A program made the translations under genes and the position numbers. Of a DNA stretch of 51,134 bases, positions 1-9,552 are shown in pieces. Each line of letters starts with the position of its first letter. The first letter of the stretch is position 1. A model generated the notes under the pieces. The model did not search any database. It worked only from the letters and a program-made list of their open reading frames with translations, and was not told the DNA's origin. This DNA is from Hyphomonadaceae bacterium (lineage in GTDB: Bacteria; Pseudomonadota; Alphaproteobacteria; Caulobacterales; Aquidulcibacteraceae), in contig JALHOC010000013.1 of assembly GCA_022843225.1 (NCBI GenBank), forward strand, positions 1 to 51,134, read 5' to 3'.

Positions 1-167
1 GCGTTGGTCGGAGACGATCAGCGCACCTTAGAGACTACTCAAGCGCGGACCCACGCGCCCCGTCTCCCGGTTTGGGGAGGGAACACAAAAGCAAACCCGG
101 ATCGCCGGATAAGGGCGCGCGCCCTAAAGCCGGTGGCGAGCCTGTCGCCGGTGTGAGAGAAGCGTCC

Positions 168-1544
<1,377 letters not shown>

Positions 1545-1649
1545 CATCAAAATGTCACGGAGGTTTCGCCTATCGTTTTTCACGAATCCGCTTTTCGCTC
1601 CATTGGCGCGATGTTAACCACTGCATCGTGACGGTTGCGGGGGCTCACC

Positions 1650-2861
1650 GTGGAGCAAACAGCTCAGGGGCTGGTTGACATTATTTCGGAGCAGGGCGTC
1701 TTCCTCGGGGCTGGCGCTTCACTGCTCTTTTTCTTCTTGCAAGTATATCTCGACGTAGGTCGCGTCGAGGCGAGAGGCTGGGCAGACAATCTCAAGTCCG
1801 CCGCACTGCTTCTCGGCGCATTAGTCACTATGATCTTCGCCTTTTATTCGCTGCACTCCGAGTACGAACGCAACACTTATGCTGGAGCGGCTGAGAGCGT
1901 TATCGTTCCCTATTACAGAAATTGCGTTGAGCGCGTGTCCGAGTTCGCGCCTGAAGTGAAGAACGAAATCGTGCGAGCGAGGCTGGCGCGCGCCAATCCG
2001 CTGGCCGCCGACGAGAACACGTCCTCTCTTCTGCAGCTCGAATGCCTTGCTCTCGCGGTTCAGCGCGCGCCACCCGGAGAGGACCAAACCACCCAGGTCG
2101 GTTGGCTTATGCAAGACGTCGGCCTGGGCGATCGTCTGCTTCGCACTGACCCGAATGACCCGACATCGATCTCGGCGACGTTGTACGAGATGTTTGGGAT
2201 CAATACCGACAAATACTTAGGCATCGGCAGATCGCTGGAGATATCGGGCGACACACCGGACCCGCGATACCACGAGGCAACGCTTAGTGAGTACTGGGTC
2301 GCCAACGATTGCGCGATCGGGATCGAGGGCGGCGCTTGTGCTGAGCGGGCCTACAATGTCTGGGGTTGGCGGTTCTCTAGTTTCGAGGCGCTTGAGAACC
2401 AGACTGTTCGTCAATTGTTGACCGCCGTCCCACCAGAACAGGGAGAGAATACGCCCGAGTTTCAGCAACTTCGGACGCGACTTCAGAAGGGAGAGAATCT
2501 CAACTCGACGACGCCCGCCCTCGTGCGCTTCCATTTGTTCCCGCAGAACTATTATGTAGGCACGGTCGGGCGTCCGGAGGCGCTTGAGGTTTTCTTCCTA
2601 AGTTTACAAGACACAGCTGACCTTTCCGTGCGGGAGGCGTTTCTTCGGTCCGGCGCTGATGACCCGCTCCAACTGCGCCGCCGTGACACGCCTGACAACC
2701 GCGCATTCATTTGGGTCTACGTCCCCACGACGCCGAGCGAATATCGGCTAGCGACTTGGCGAAACTTGTTCGCCTATTTGCGCGGCATGCGGGTTGACGA
2801 ACGCGTTCGGGAGGTTGCGGACCGCCCCACCTGGGAGCGGTTTTTCCAACGCCGGAGTTGA
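1650..2861 (+). CDS. Two-helix membrane protein of unknown function (paralog A)
   Basis: I do not recognise the family. With the GTG start at 1650 (GGGGG six bases upstream) it has 403 residues; a TTG at 1635 would add five. Two hydrophobic segments lie at about 17-34 and 50-68, followed by a ~335-residue hydrophilic domain. That domain shares landmarks in order with the next gene: four cysteines, [46 protein letters not shown] and LATWRNLFAYL. Paired helices with a Cys-containing domain after the second helix would allow an extracytoplasmic position only if that domain faces out, which I cannot settle. It lies 38 bases upstream of paralog B, so the two are probably co-transcribed. No catalytic motif is evident. 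Confidence 0.75.
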   Translation: MEQTAQGLVDIISEQGVFLGAGASLLFFFLQVYLDVGRVEARGWADNLKSAALLLGALVTMIFAFYSLHSEYERNTYAGAAESVIVPYYRNCVERVSEFAPEVKNEIVRARLARANPLAADENTSSLLQLECLALAVQRAPPGEDQTTQVGWLMQDVGLGDRLLRTDPNDPTSISATLYEMFGINTDKYLGIGRSLEISGDTPDPRYHEATLSEYWVANDCAIGIEGGACAERAYNVWGWRFSSFEALENQTVRQLLTAVPPEQGENTPEFQQLRTRLQKGENLNSTTPALVRFHLFPQNYYVGTVGRPEALEVFFLSLQDTADLSVREAFLRSGADDPLQLRRRDTPDNRAFIWVYVPTTPSEYRLATWRNLFAYLRGMRVDERVREVADRPTWERFFQRRS

Positions 2862-2899
2862 GGCTTGCAAAGATGTGCTTCGATGTTCACTGAAGGCCA

Positions 2900-3883
2900 A
2901 TGACACTTTCCGTGGAAGCAGCTCTGCTGATCTTGCTGTTTTTGTTGCTGCTTACAACTTCAGTGGTGGCGATAAGTTGGCGCGACGCCCTTAAGCGACG
3001 CGGCGTGTATATCGCACTCGCCGCGTCGGGCGTGGTCATCGCCGTATCCTCGCTGGTGTTCGAAAGCCAATCGTCTCGCAGCACGGCGACCGCCCCCTGG
3101 GCGCCGTGGACGGCACGCATGACAGATCGTGTGGAGAGTTGCACCGAGCAGCGCGATCCGACAGCTTGCTTGGCCGCCGCGTTGCGCGCCGAGCCCCCGC
3201 CTCACGCCGTGGACGGAGAAACAGGGTTGGCATCGTCGCAACTCCTCCATGAGTTTCAAATGGGACAAGCGCTTCTGCAAAGCCCACGCATCAGCGACCT
3301 ACTTTGGGAAGAGTTCGGCATAGACCGCGAGGATTTTCTCGGCATTGGCTTGTCCATCAACAATCGGAGCGAGGATTCTCACACCAGGGAGCGTGAGTAC
3401 TTCGTGTCCAACCTTTGCGCGGACAAAATCAATCTGGATCGCTGCCCAACCGAGGAGCCAAACATCTGGACGTGGCGCCTCCCCAGCGCGGCAGCGCGCG
3501 TACAGCTTGGGCGCCCGCTGCTTGAATTAATCGATGGCCAACCTCCACTCGACAATGTTGAGCAATGGCGGACCCTGCGGACAAATGAGCTCGCGCCGAC
3601 GGGACTTTACATCAGAATCGCCCACTTTCCGGGCCAATTCTACGCAGGCACAGTTGGTCGGCCCGAGGCCAAACTGGTCTTTTTTACGGAGTTTCCCGAA
3701 AGATCGACAACTTTGCGCGACTTTATGGCTCAGACTGGCAGCGAGTCTTTGGCGGAAACAATCAACGAGAACGAAACGCTTTTCATCTGGGTTTATGCGC
3801 CAACAGAGACGCAAGAGCCGATGCTCGCAACATGGGGCTCATTGTTCGACTATCTGCACGCTAGCAGCGGCATCGACCGGTAG
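2900..3883 (+). CDS. Two-helix membrane protein of unknown function (paralog B)
   Basis: 327 residues, start ATG. Hydrophobic segments lie at about 7-25 and 36-54, followed by a ~270-residue domain homologous to paralog A. Shared landmarks are [15 protein letters not shown] (A: FGINTDKYLGIGRSL), NIWTWRL (A: NVWGWRF), [23 protein letters not shown] and [11 protein letters not shown]. Four cysteines (Cys81, Cys90 and the pair in [14 protein letters not shown]) correspond in order to four in paralog A, which suggests conserved disulfides or metal binding. It is shorter than A mainly between the helices and the first shared block. The stop is only 10 bases before the displaced sdaA end. Function unknown; presumably works with A as a pair. 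Confidence 0.78.
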   Translation: MTLSVEAALLILLFLLLLTTSVVAISWRDALKRRGVYIALAASGVVIAVSSLVFESQSSRSTATAPWAPWTARMTDRVESCTEQRDPTACLAAALRAEPPPHAVDGETGLASSQLLHEFQMGQALLQSPRISDLLWEEFGIDREDFLGIGLSINNRSEDSHTREREYFVSNLCADKINLDRCPTEEPNIWTWRLPSAAARVQLGRPLLELIDGQPPLDNVEQWRTLRTNELAPTGLYIRIAHFPGQFYAGTVGRPEAKLVFFTEFPERSTTLRDFMAQTGSESLAETINENETLFIWVYAPTETQEPMLATWGSLFDYLHASSGIDR

Positions 3884-3893
3884 ACCCTTTCCG

Positions 3894-3999
3894 CTCCATC
3901 AAGTGATCGAGATCATGCGTCAAACCGGCCTCGACAGGTCGTCGAAGTACAAGGAAACGAGCCAAGGCGGCTTGGCGGTGAATGTGGTTGAGTGCTGAC
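3894..3999 (+). pseudogene. Displaced, decaying copy of the sdaA 3' end
   Basis: Second copy of the sdaA end, including the stop codon at 3996-3998. It has no start and no 5' part of sdaA attached. One mismatch changes the conserved methionine to arginine ([12 protein letters not shown]), as expected if the copy is no longer selected. The stop sits three bases before the convergent stop of the VirD4-like gene, which suggests that this is the original genomic end of sdaA and that copy 1 came in with the inserted DNA; the reverse order cannot be excluded. Confidence 0.85.
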
Positions 4000-4001
4000 C
4001 T

Positions 4002-5384
4002 CTACCGCCCTCTGCCCCCGCGGCCGCGCTTGCTCGGGCCCGGATCGACATCGAACATCGGGTTCGGATCGAACTGGCCCGCGAACGGCGCGTCCACAAG
4101 ATAATCCGGCAGGCGCGCGCTTTGCGCCTTCTCATTCGACACCGCGATGATCTGCTTGTCCTTGGTCATGGCGCGCAACACGTCGGCGTTGATATCACCG
4201 ATCAATTCCGAGCTTTCCTTCGCCATCAGATGATTAGCGACGCCGAACAGCTGGAACACGCCGGCATTATTGAAGATCGTACGCCAGTCCTTGGGGTAAA
4301 GACGTTGCAGCTGGCTCAAATCCTGGAAGAACGGCCACACTTGCAAACCATAGCCCCGCAACAACGTCATCGATTGGCGCAGCGGGCCAAATTCACCGAG
4401 CTGCGCGCATTCGTCGAGCAGGAACAAAGTCGAGCGCCTGGGGCGGCGCTTGCGCCCCATCACTGTCAGCATCAGCGCGCCGACCCACAGCCGCAGCAAC
4501 GCGCCGTGGCTCTCGAGCTTGTCCGGCGGGATCACGATATAGATTGTCATCGGATCGCCGCGCCGCACGGCGTCGAGGCTAATCGTGGATTTCGACAGCG
4601 AGCGCAGCGCGGAATCCGAGTTCACAACTTTCAGATAGCTCTGCGCCGTCGAGAGAATGCCCGAGCGCGTCTGCTCCGTGATCGGCAAGAAGGACGAAAT
4701 GTTCTGCTTCGAGAGCCGGTTAAGCTGCTCATGGTTTTCCACGAGCGCGGCAAGATTATACACCGCGTCATCGCTCATCAGGATTTCACGCACGCGGCCG
4801 AAATGGCGTTCGCCGCGCGGCGCTGTTTCCGCGACAGCCGCGATCACGCCCGACATCAGCGAGCGGCCCCAATTGTCCCAGAACGGCTCCTTGTGGAAGC
4901 CGACATCGCCCGCCAGCAGCGAAGCCAGCATTTCCGCATCCGCATCCAGAAGCGCGCCCGGGCGATCGAACAGGTCGAACGGGTTCAGGCTATCGGTCTT
5001 CTTCGACACCGCGCCGAACGGATCGAGCAGGCGCACCTCCTGGCCCATCTCCTTCCGGCGACGCGCGGTGACGTGCCAGGTCTCGCCCTTGGGATCGATG
5101 ACGATCACCGAGCCTTCGAAATGCAGCAGGTTCGGAATGATGACGCCCCGGCCCTTGCCGGCGCCCGTGGGCGCGATGGTCACCAGATGGCGATCCTCGC
5201 TATACAGAATGGGAACTTCGCCCTCGATTGCGGCGTCAGCCAAACGGGGCGCGCCGAACCCGATCGGGTCCTTGTCGCCGTCATTGGTTTTCCAGCCGAG
5301 CAGGAGGTCTGTCATTTCCGGCCGCCCTGCTCCCGGGGCCTCGGCGGCCTTCTTGCGGGATCGGGTGGGTCTTGGCCGGGACAT
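4002..5384 (-). CDS. Orphan VirD4/TraG-type coupling ATPase lacking membrane helices
   Basis: 460 residues; related to the coupling proteins that feed DNA or protein into type IV secretion channels. Walker A is APTGAGKG at 71-78 and Walker B TLFLLDEC at 319-326; IDPKGETW near 96-103 and the FFQDLSQLQ block near 352 are also typical. The two N-terminal transmembrane helices of VirD4/TraG are missing: the protein starts with a basic, Arg/Lys-rich tail, so it is probably cytosolic. The start is firm: AAGGAGG at 5391-5397 lies six bases before ATG. No virB/trb genes, relaxase or relaxosome genes are in the window, so the partner is unknown. The C-terminus is Gly/Arg-rich (RGRGGRGR). GC content matches the core genome, so it is not obviously recent. 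Confidence 0.88.
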   Translation of the reverse strand: MSRPRPTRSRKKAAEAPGAGRPEMTDLLLGWKTNDGDKDPIGFGAPRLADAAIEGEVPILYSEDRHLVTIAPTGAGKGRGVIIPNLLHFEGSVIVIDPKGETWHVTARRRKEMGQEVRLLDPFGAVSKKTDSLNPFDLFDRPGALLDADAEMLASLLAGDVGFHKEPFWDNWGRSLMSGVIAAVAETAPRGERHFGRVREILMSDDAVYNLAALVENHEQLNRLSKQNISSFLPITEQTRSGILSTAQSYLKVVNSDSALRSLSKSTISLDAVRRGDPMTIYIVIPPDKLESHGALLRLWVGALMLTVMGRKRRPRRSTLFLLDECAQLGEFGPLRQSMTLLRGYGLQVWPFFQDLSQLQRLYPKDWRTIFNNAGVFQLFGVANHLMAKESSELIGDINADVLRAMTKDKQIIAVSNEKAQSARLPDYLVDAPFAGQFDPNPMFDVDPGPSKRGRGGRGR

Positions 5385-5590
5385 TCAGCGCCTCCTTCGC
5401 GGGCAACCACCAGAGCTGCCCGTGAATCACATGTAACCTTCGATCGGGGCCGGACCCGCGCCTGAATACGTCCCCAACGAGGCGAATTTAGGCAGCCCGG
5501 CGACAGGCGCGTGCCCGCCCGGCCGGCCCCTACAACAGCCGGAAAATGGACGATGCGCAACGGCTGATGGCTGTGTGGGCGACAAGTTCG

Positions 5591-5640
5591 CCAAAATAAA
5601 TCGCCGGCCCTTGCGAGGCCGGCGATCTATTTGTTTTTAT
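5591..5640. terminator. Hairpin terminator after the peptide transporter gene
   Basis: ATCGCCGGCC at 5600-5609 pairs perfectly with GGCCGGCGAT at 5617-5626 across a 7-base loop. T-rich tracts flank both sides (TTATTTTGG read on the minus strand, CTATTTGTTTTTATTT on the plus strand). It lies 22 bases after the stop of the minus-strand transporter gene and separates it from the VirD4-like gene. Confidence 0.8.
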
Positions 5641-5648
5641 TTATATTC

Positions 5649-7448
5649 TTAACGGACGTCGCCCATCCATTTCTTCAGGAACGGCGAGATCAGCAGCAGC
5701 AGCACGCCCGCCGCGATGCCCCAGATGCCCACCTGTTGGAAGGTGGTCACATAGGTATCGAGCTGCGCGCCAGGATCGACCACCTGCCCCGCGACGGTCT
5801 CCGAAGACGTCCAACGCGCGACGATAGCCGCCATGATGTGGGCCAGCGACGAGGACAAGAACCACACGCCCATCATCAGGCCAACGACACGTGCAGCAGA
5901 TAGTTTTGTAATCATCGACAGACCAACCGGCGAAAGGAAGAGTTCGCCTGTCGTGTGCAGCAGATAGAGCACAGCCAAAAAGATCAACGGCACCTTGAAG
6001 TCGTCGCCCGCGAATTGCGCGCCGAACACCAGCACAAAGAAGCCCAAGCCAACCTGAATCAGGCCGAGCGCGAACTTCACCGGCGTTGACGGCTCCATCT
6101 TGCGCTTCGCCAGCCAGATCCACATCGCGCTGAACGGCAGCGCCAGCAGCACAATGAAGCCGGCATTGAAGCTCTGGGTTTGCGCGGCGGTCATGGTGAC
6201 GCCCGGAACGACCGTAAGATCGGTGTTGCGCTCCGCGAACAGCGAGAGCGAAGAGCCCGCTTGCTCAAACAACGTCCAGAACACGACACTGAACACGATC
6301 ATTACTAGCGCGGCGAACATCTTTGATCGTTCGGTTCCGGTGAAGGCAAACCATACGTACGCAAACATGCTCAAGAACAAGGCAAGGACCACGACCTGGA
6401 AGAGTGAGAACATGTTCGCGGCTTCCTGGAGCGCCGCTGGCAAACCACTTAGGCCAAACAAGCTCGAGAGCGGGTCCACCATAAACTGCGACTGTTGGAC
6501 CAAGAACCAAGCCGGGATCACCGCCAACAGGCCCAATATCCAGAACAAACCCTCAAACGTCGCCGAGATTGGCTTCGGCGGCTCGGCTTTACCCATCAGG
6601 TGCTTCTGACCCATCAGGTACTGAATAAGCCCGAACAACATGCCAACGCCGGCAAGGCCAAAGCCGTATTTCCAGCCATAGGTCTGACCGAGATAGCCGC
6701 ACGCCAGGGTCGCGAGGAACGCGCCCAGATTGATGCCCATGTAGAAAATCGTGAAGCCGCCGTCGCGACGCGGATCGCCCTGGGGATACAGCGCGCCCAC
6801 GGTGGTCGAGATGTTGGCCTTAAGGAATCCGACGCCGATGATGATGAAGGCGAGCGAGAGGTAGAGAATCTGTTCGTACGGCACGCTGATGCCGCCGACT
6901 TCGAGCACGTCAGGGCGCACGCTCAACTCATAATCCGCTGTCGGGATAAAGGCCGGCAAACGGTCTCCAGCCCCAGTGACGCTCATACCTTCGGCGCTGA
7001 ACGTAACGGGAAATTCTGCATCGCCGGTGATGAGGTTGAGTTGGCGATCATCGCCGCGCCCATCAGCGACGACATCGTAGACGCCGCCATTATAGGTGAG
7101 TTCTTGAACCGAGCCGCGCCCCTCGAACGCCATGCCGAAGTGCCCAAGCACGAGCAGCACCGCGCCTATGGTGACGGCCTTGCGCGAACCCAGGAAGCGG
7201 TCGGCGATGACGCCGCCAATCACCGGGATCAAGTAAACCAGCGCGGCATAAGCGCCGTATAGGCCCTGCGCTTTGTCGTCGGAGAACAAGAAATGCTGCG
7301 TGAGGTAGATCACAAGCAGCGCACGCATGCCGTAGAACGAAAAGCGCTCCCACATTTCGGTGAAGAACAACGTCACCAGGCCGCGCGGATGGCCCATGAA
7401 CGTGTCTTCGGCGGCGGGCGTTGCCGCACCGGCGGTCGTATCGGTCAT
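5649..7448 (-). CDS. Peptide:H+ symporter, POT/PTR family
   Basis: Inner-membrane major-facilitator protein importing di-/tripeptides with protons. EMWERFSFYG at 31-40 is the POT ExxERFxYYG motif used for proton coupling, and FYMGINLGAF at 235-244 matches the second PTR2 signature. At 599 residues it is longer than most bacterial members (about 500). The excess is a hydrophilic, beta-rich insertion of roughly 85 residues (about 109-193) between helices 3 and 4, a loop that faces the periplasm in this fold. AAGGGA precedes the ATG by about 5 bases. It is monocistronic, ending at a strong hairpin. Confidence 0.93.
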   Translation of the reverse strand: MTDTTAGAATPAAEDTFMGHPRGLVTLFFTEMWERFSFYGMRALLVIYLTQHFLFSDDKAQGLYGAYAALVYLIPVIGGVIADRFLGSRKAVTIGAVLLVLGHFGMAFEGRGSVQELTYNGGVYDVVADGRGDDRQLNLITGDAEFPVTFSAEGMSVTGAGDRLPAFIPTADYELSVRPDVLEVGGISVPYEQILYLSLAFIIIGVGFLKANISTTVGALYPQGDPRRDGGFTIFYMGINLGAFLATLACGYLGQTYGWKYGFGLAGVGMLFGLIQYLMGQKHLMGKAEPPKPISATFEGLFWILGLLAVIPAWFLVQQSQFMVDPLSSLFGLSGLPAALQEAANMFSLFQVVVLALFLSMFAYVWFAFTGTERSKMFAALVMIVFSVVFWTLFEQAGSSLSLFAERNTDLTVVPGVTMTAAQTQSFNAGFIVLLALPFSAMWIWLAKRKMEPSTPVKFALGLIQVGLGFFVLVFGAQFAGDDFKVPLIFLAVLYLLHTTGELFLSPVGLSMITKLSAARVVGLMMGVWFLSSSLAHIMAAIVARWTSSETVAGQVVDPGAQLDTYVTTFQQVGIWGIAAGVLLLLISPFLKKWMGDVR

Positions 7449-7523
7449 AGTGTTCCCTTTGGCGCGCTTGCGCGCGCTCCCTCCCTTAGGTCCTGCCCTT
7501 CAAGCATGCCGGGGCGGTAATGT

Positions 7524-8042
7524 TCAAGCGCGGGTCGACAGATGCGCGCTCTCTGTCAGTACCCACCAGAAGGTCCGTTCAGGGGTCGAATCGAGCTGAA
7601 AGCCGAGCCGCATCAGGGTCCGCACCGATGCTGCATTGCGGGAATCGCACCCCGCCCAGATCGCTTCAGCCTCCGCCTCGGCGAACAACCAGGCGATCAC
7701 GGCGCGCGCAGCCTCTACCGCGTAGCCTTGGCGACGCCGGCTTCGAGCGACCCCATAGCCAATCTCGAACTCGCGCGCGGCGCGAATGCGCCCATAGGGC
7801 AGAAGCTCGAAGCGCACATCGCCCACGATCTCCCCATCCTCACGATGGATCGCCACCGCGCGCACAGGATCGGGGCTCGGCGTCGAGCGCGCCACTAGGG
7901 CAAGGCTCGCCGCGCACCAATCCGCAGGAGCGGCCGCTCCGATCACATGCGCGAACGCTGAAGGCCCCGCTCGCGCCGCATGCGCGAGTTCAGGCGTCAC
8001 CGGTTCGAGACGCAAGCGCGGCGTGAGCAGTGGCGTCCTCAC
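7524..8042 (-). CDS. GNAT-family N-acetyltransferase (RimJ/RimL-like)
   Basis: 172 residues starting at GTG, which overlaps the TGA of the upstream gene as GTGA (8039-8042), a sign of translational coupling. The start fits the family: RTPLLTPRLRLEPVT is the usual opening strand of RimJ/RimL-type acetyltransferases. FEIGYGVARSRRRQGYAVEA is the acetyl-CoA pyrophosphate-binding turn, and NAASVRTLMRLGF is the conserved C-terminal helix. An in-frame upstream ATG would add 62 unlikely residues inside the neighbouring gene. Substrate unknown; this subfamily acts on ribosomal protein N-termini, small molecules or antibiotics. Confidence 0.88.
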   Translation of the reverse strand: MRTPLLTPRLRLEPVTPELAHAARAGPSAFAHVIGAAAPADWCAASLALVARSTPSPDPVRAVAIHREDGEIVGDVRFELLPYGRIRAAREFEIGYGVARSRRRQGYAVEAARAVIAWLFAEAEAEAIWAGCDSRNAASVRTLMRLGFQLDSTPERTFWWVLTESAHLSTRA

Positions 8043-8662
8043 GCACCGCTCGCCGCTTGCTGCGTCTGCGGCGCATAAGCGCGCACGCGCGCGTCCATCT
8101 CGGCGATAAACGCGCTGCGCACGCGCTTGTAGCGTATCCGCTCGGAAATCTGGTCCCACATGGTGCAGATCCACCAAAACACCGGATAGGTCAGAAACGC
8201 GAACATGAGCGCAAACATCGTCGCCCACACCGGGCCGGTATGGAACCCAAAGCGGCTCGCCAACCAGAACGCCAAGGCCACCAGGAAAGCACAGCCCACC
8301 GCCTTCCAGCGCGGGCCGAAGAACGGCGTGTAGCCTAGATAGGCGCTCAAGCCAGGCTCGAACGCATCACGCTCCCCGCTCGACAAATTGAACAGGATCA
8401 GATGCAGGGGCTCGGCGACCTTCTTCACACGCCCGCGAACAACCGCCACGCGCTGGGTTTCGCGCACGCCCAGTTTGCAGTCTTCGAAGTCGTATGTTTT
8501 CTCCAGGCCATCCAGCTGGCGCACGAACAAACGCATCCGATTGGTGATGTGCCCGCGCTCCTCAACCCGCCGGCCATGCGGGCTATCGATGACCACCGTC
8601 TCGGAGGTCAATTGCACATCGATCACATCGCCCGCCGAAATCAGAAGCGTATCGCCCGCCAT
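8039..8662 (-). CDS. Hypothetical protein with two C-terminal membrane helices
   Basis: 207 residues, not recognised. Residues 1-110 are hydrophilic and strand-rich. Two hydrophobic stretches follow, KAVGCAFLVALAFWLASRF and VWATMFALMFAFLTYPVFWW, then a short basic/acidic tail. It is first in a two-gene unit with the GNAT gene (GTGA overlap) and divergent from rsmE, with 95 bases between the starts. Protein-like composition and the coupling support a real gene; function unknown. Confidence 0.75.
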   Translation of the reverse strand: MAGDTLLISAGDVIDVQLTSETVVIDSPHGRRVEERGHITNRMRLFVRQLDGLEKTYDFEDCKLGVRETQRVAVVRGRVKKVAEPLHLILFNLSSGERDAFEPGLSAYLGYTPFFGPRWKAVGCAFLVALAFWLASRFGFHTGPVWATMFALMFAFLTYPVFWWICTMWDQISERIRYKRVRSAFIAEMDARVRAYAPQTQQAASGA

Positions 8663-8757
8663 AACGGCCCTCCCACGGGCGCGACTGAGCGCTAGGGGGC
8701 CGCTTTGGTCAAGAGGCGCGGCTTGCGCTTAGCGCAAGCCCTTGGCAGCAAAGGGCA

Positions 8758-9495
8758 ATGGCACATATTCCCCGCCTCTCGATCGACGCCCCCCTCGCGG
8801 CGGACGCAGAGATCGCCCTGACCGAGGAACAAGCAAGGCATGTCGGAACCGTGCTGCGCCTCGATGTCGGCGATGGCGTGCGCGTCTTCAACGCGGCCGA
8901 CGGCGAGTGGCGTGCGCGCATCAGCGCCAAGAGCAAACGCGGGATGAGTGTGCGTGTCGAGGCGTTGCTGCTCGGGGCGCGCGAGGTTCCCGATGTCGAG
9001 CTTCTGTTTGCGCCAGTGAAACGCCACGCCACCGACCTGATCGTTGAGAAAGCGACCGAACTCGGAGTGCGCCGCCTGCGTCCTGTCATTACCCAGCGCA
9101 CCATCGCCGACACCGTGCGCCTTGATCGTCTCAACACTATCGCGCGCGAAGCCGCCGAGCAGACCGAGCGCTTCGATGCGCCGAAAATTAGCGAGCCGGT
9201 ATCGTTGCCGCGTGTGCTCGATGGCTGGGATACGGCGCGACTTTTGATGTTTTGCGATGAGGAAGGCGACGCGGCCGGTTTGCTCGAAACCGCGCAAGCC
9301 GCCCAAGCCTCGCCGAAACTCGCTCTGCTCATCGGACCCGAAGGCGGCTTCTCGCCGGAGGAGCGGCGCATGGTGCGCGCGTGCACGTTCGTCACGCCGG
9401 TTTCATTGGGGCCACGTATTTTGCGGGCCGAGACCGCCGCGATCGCCGCGTTAAGCATAATGCAGGCCGCCTGGGGGGATTGGCGAGGGGCGTAA
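8758..9495 (+). CDS. rsmE: 16S rRNA (uracil-1498-N3)-methyltransferase
   Basis: SPOUT-class methyltransferase that uses S-adenosylmethionine to methylate U1498 of 16S rRNA in the assembled 30S subunit. 245 residues, the usual length. An N-terminal PUA-like part with HVGTVLRLDVGDGVRVF is followed by the knotted domain; GPEGGF at 193-198 and LGPRILRAETA near the C-terminus are the SAM-binding signatures. EKATELGVRRLRPV in the middle is also diagnostic. It is followed after 57 bases by gshA on the same strand, an arrangement known in other alphaproteobacteria. Confidence 0.96.
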   Translation: MAHIPRLSIDAPLAADAEIALTEEQARHVGTVLRLDVGDGVRVFNAADGEWRARISAKSKRGMSVRVEALLLGAREVPDVELLFAPVKRHATDLIVEKATELGVRRLRPVITQRTIADTVRLDRLNTIAREAAEQTERFDAPKISEPVSLPRVLDGWDTARLLMFCDEEGDAAGLLETAQAAQASPKLALLIGPEGGFSPEERRMVRACTFVTPVSLGPRILRAETAAIAALSIMQAAWGDWRGA

Positions 9496-9552
9496 CGACT
9501 TGCGGCCCGTAACGTAAGTCGCCACATCAGCGCCAGACGCGGGGAGACGCAC

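Larger units (their letters stand above)
1546..3893 (+). mobile_element. Putative insertion between duplicated sdaA ends, carrying two paralogous genes
   Basis: The block between the two sdaA 3'-end copies holds only two genes, which are paralogs of each other. By eye it is somewhat less GC-rich than the flanks (a sampled line is 60% G+C against 68% just after 4000) and it has few long shadow frames, unlike the surrounding core genes. No integrase, transposase, tRNA or terminal inverted repeat is seen. It could be a non-autonomous integrated element, the remnant of a larger one, or the product of an unequal recombination; the boundaries are inferred from the repeats. Confidence 0.45.

Noticed and set aside
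1-167. Longer sdaA start at 72 and a possible gene at the window edge
   Set aside because: The extension is unlike SdaA and the family start is at 168; the first bases hold no complete gene.
4122-5465. Plus-strand frame of about 447 codons opposite the VirD4-like gene
   Set aside because: The minus-strand protein has intact Walker motifs and a strong ribosome-binding site; the plus frame is Arg/Gln-rich and resembles nothing.
6495-7262. Plus-strand frame of about 255 codons opposite the peptide transporter
   Set aside because: It is antisense to the well-supported transporter and has shadow-like composition.
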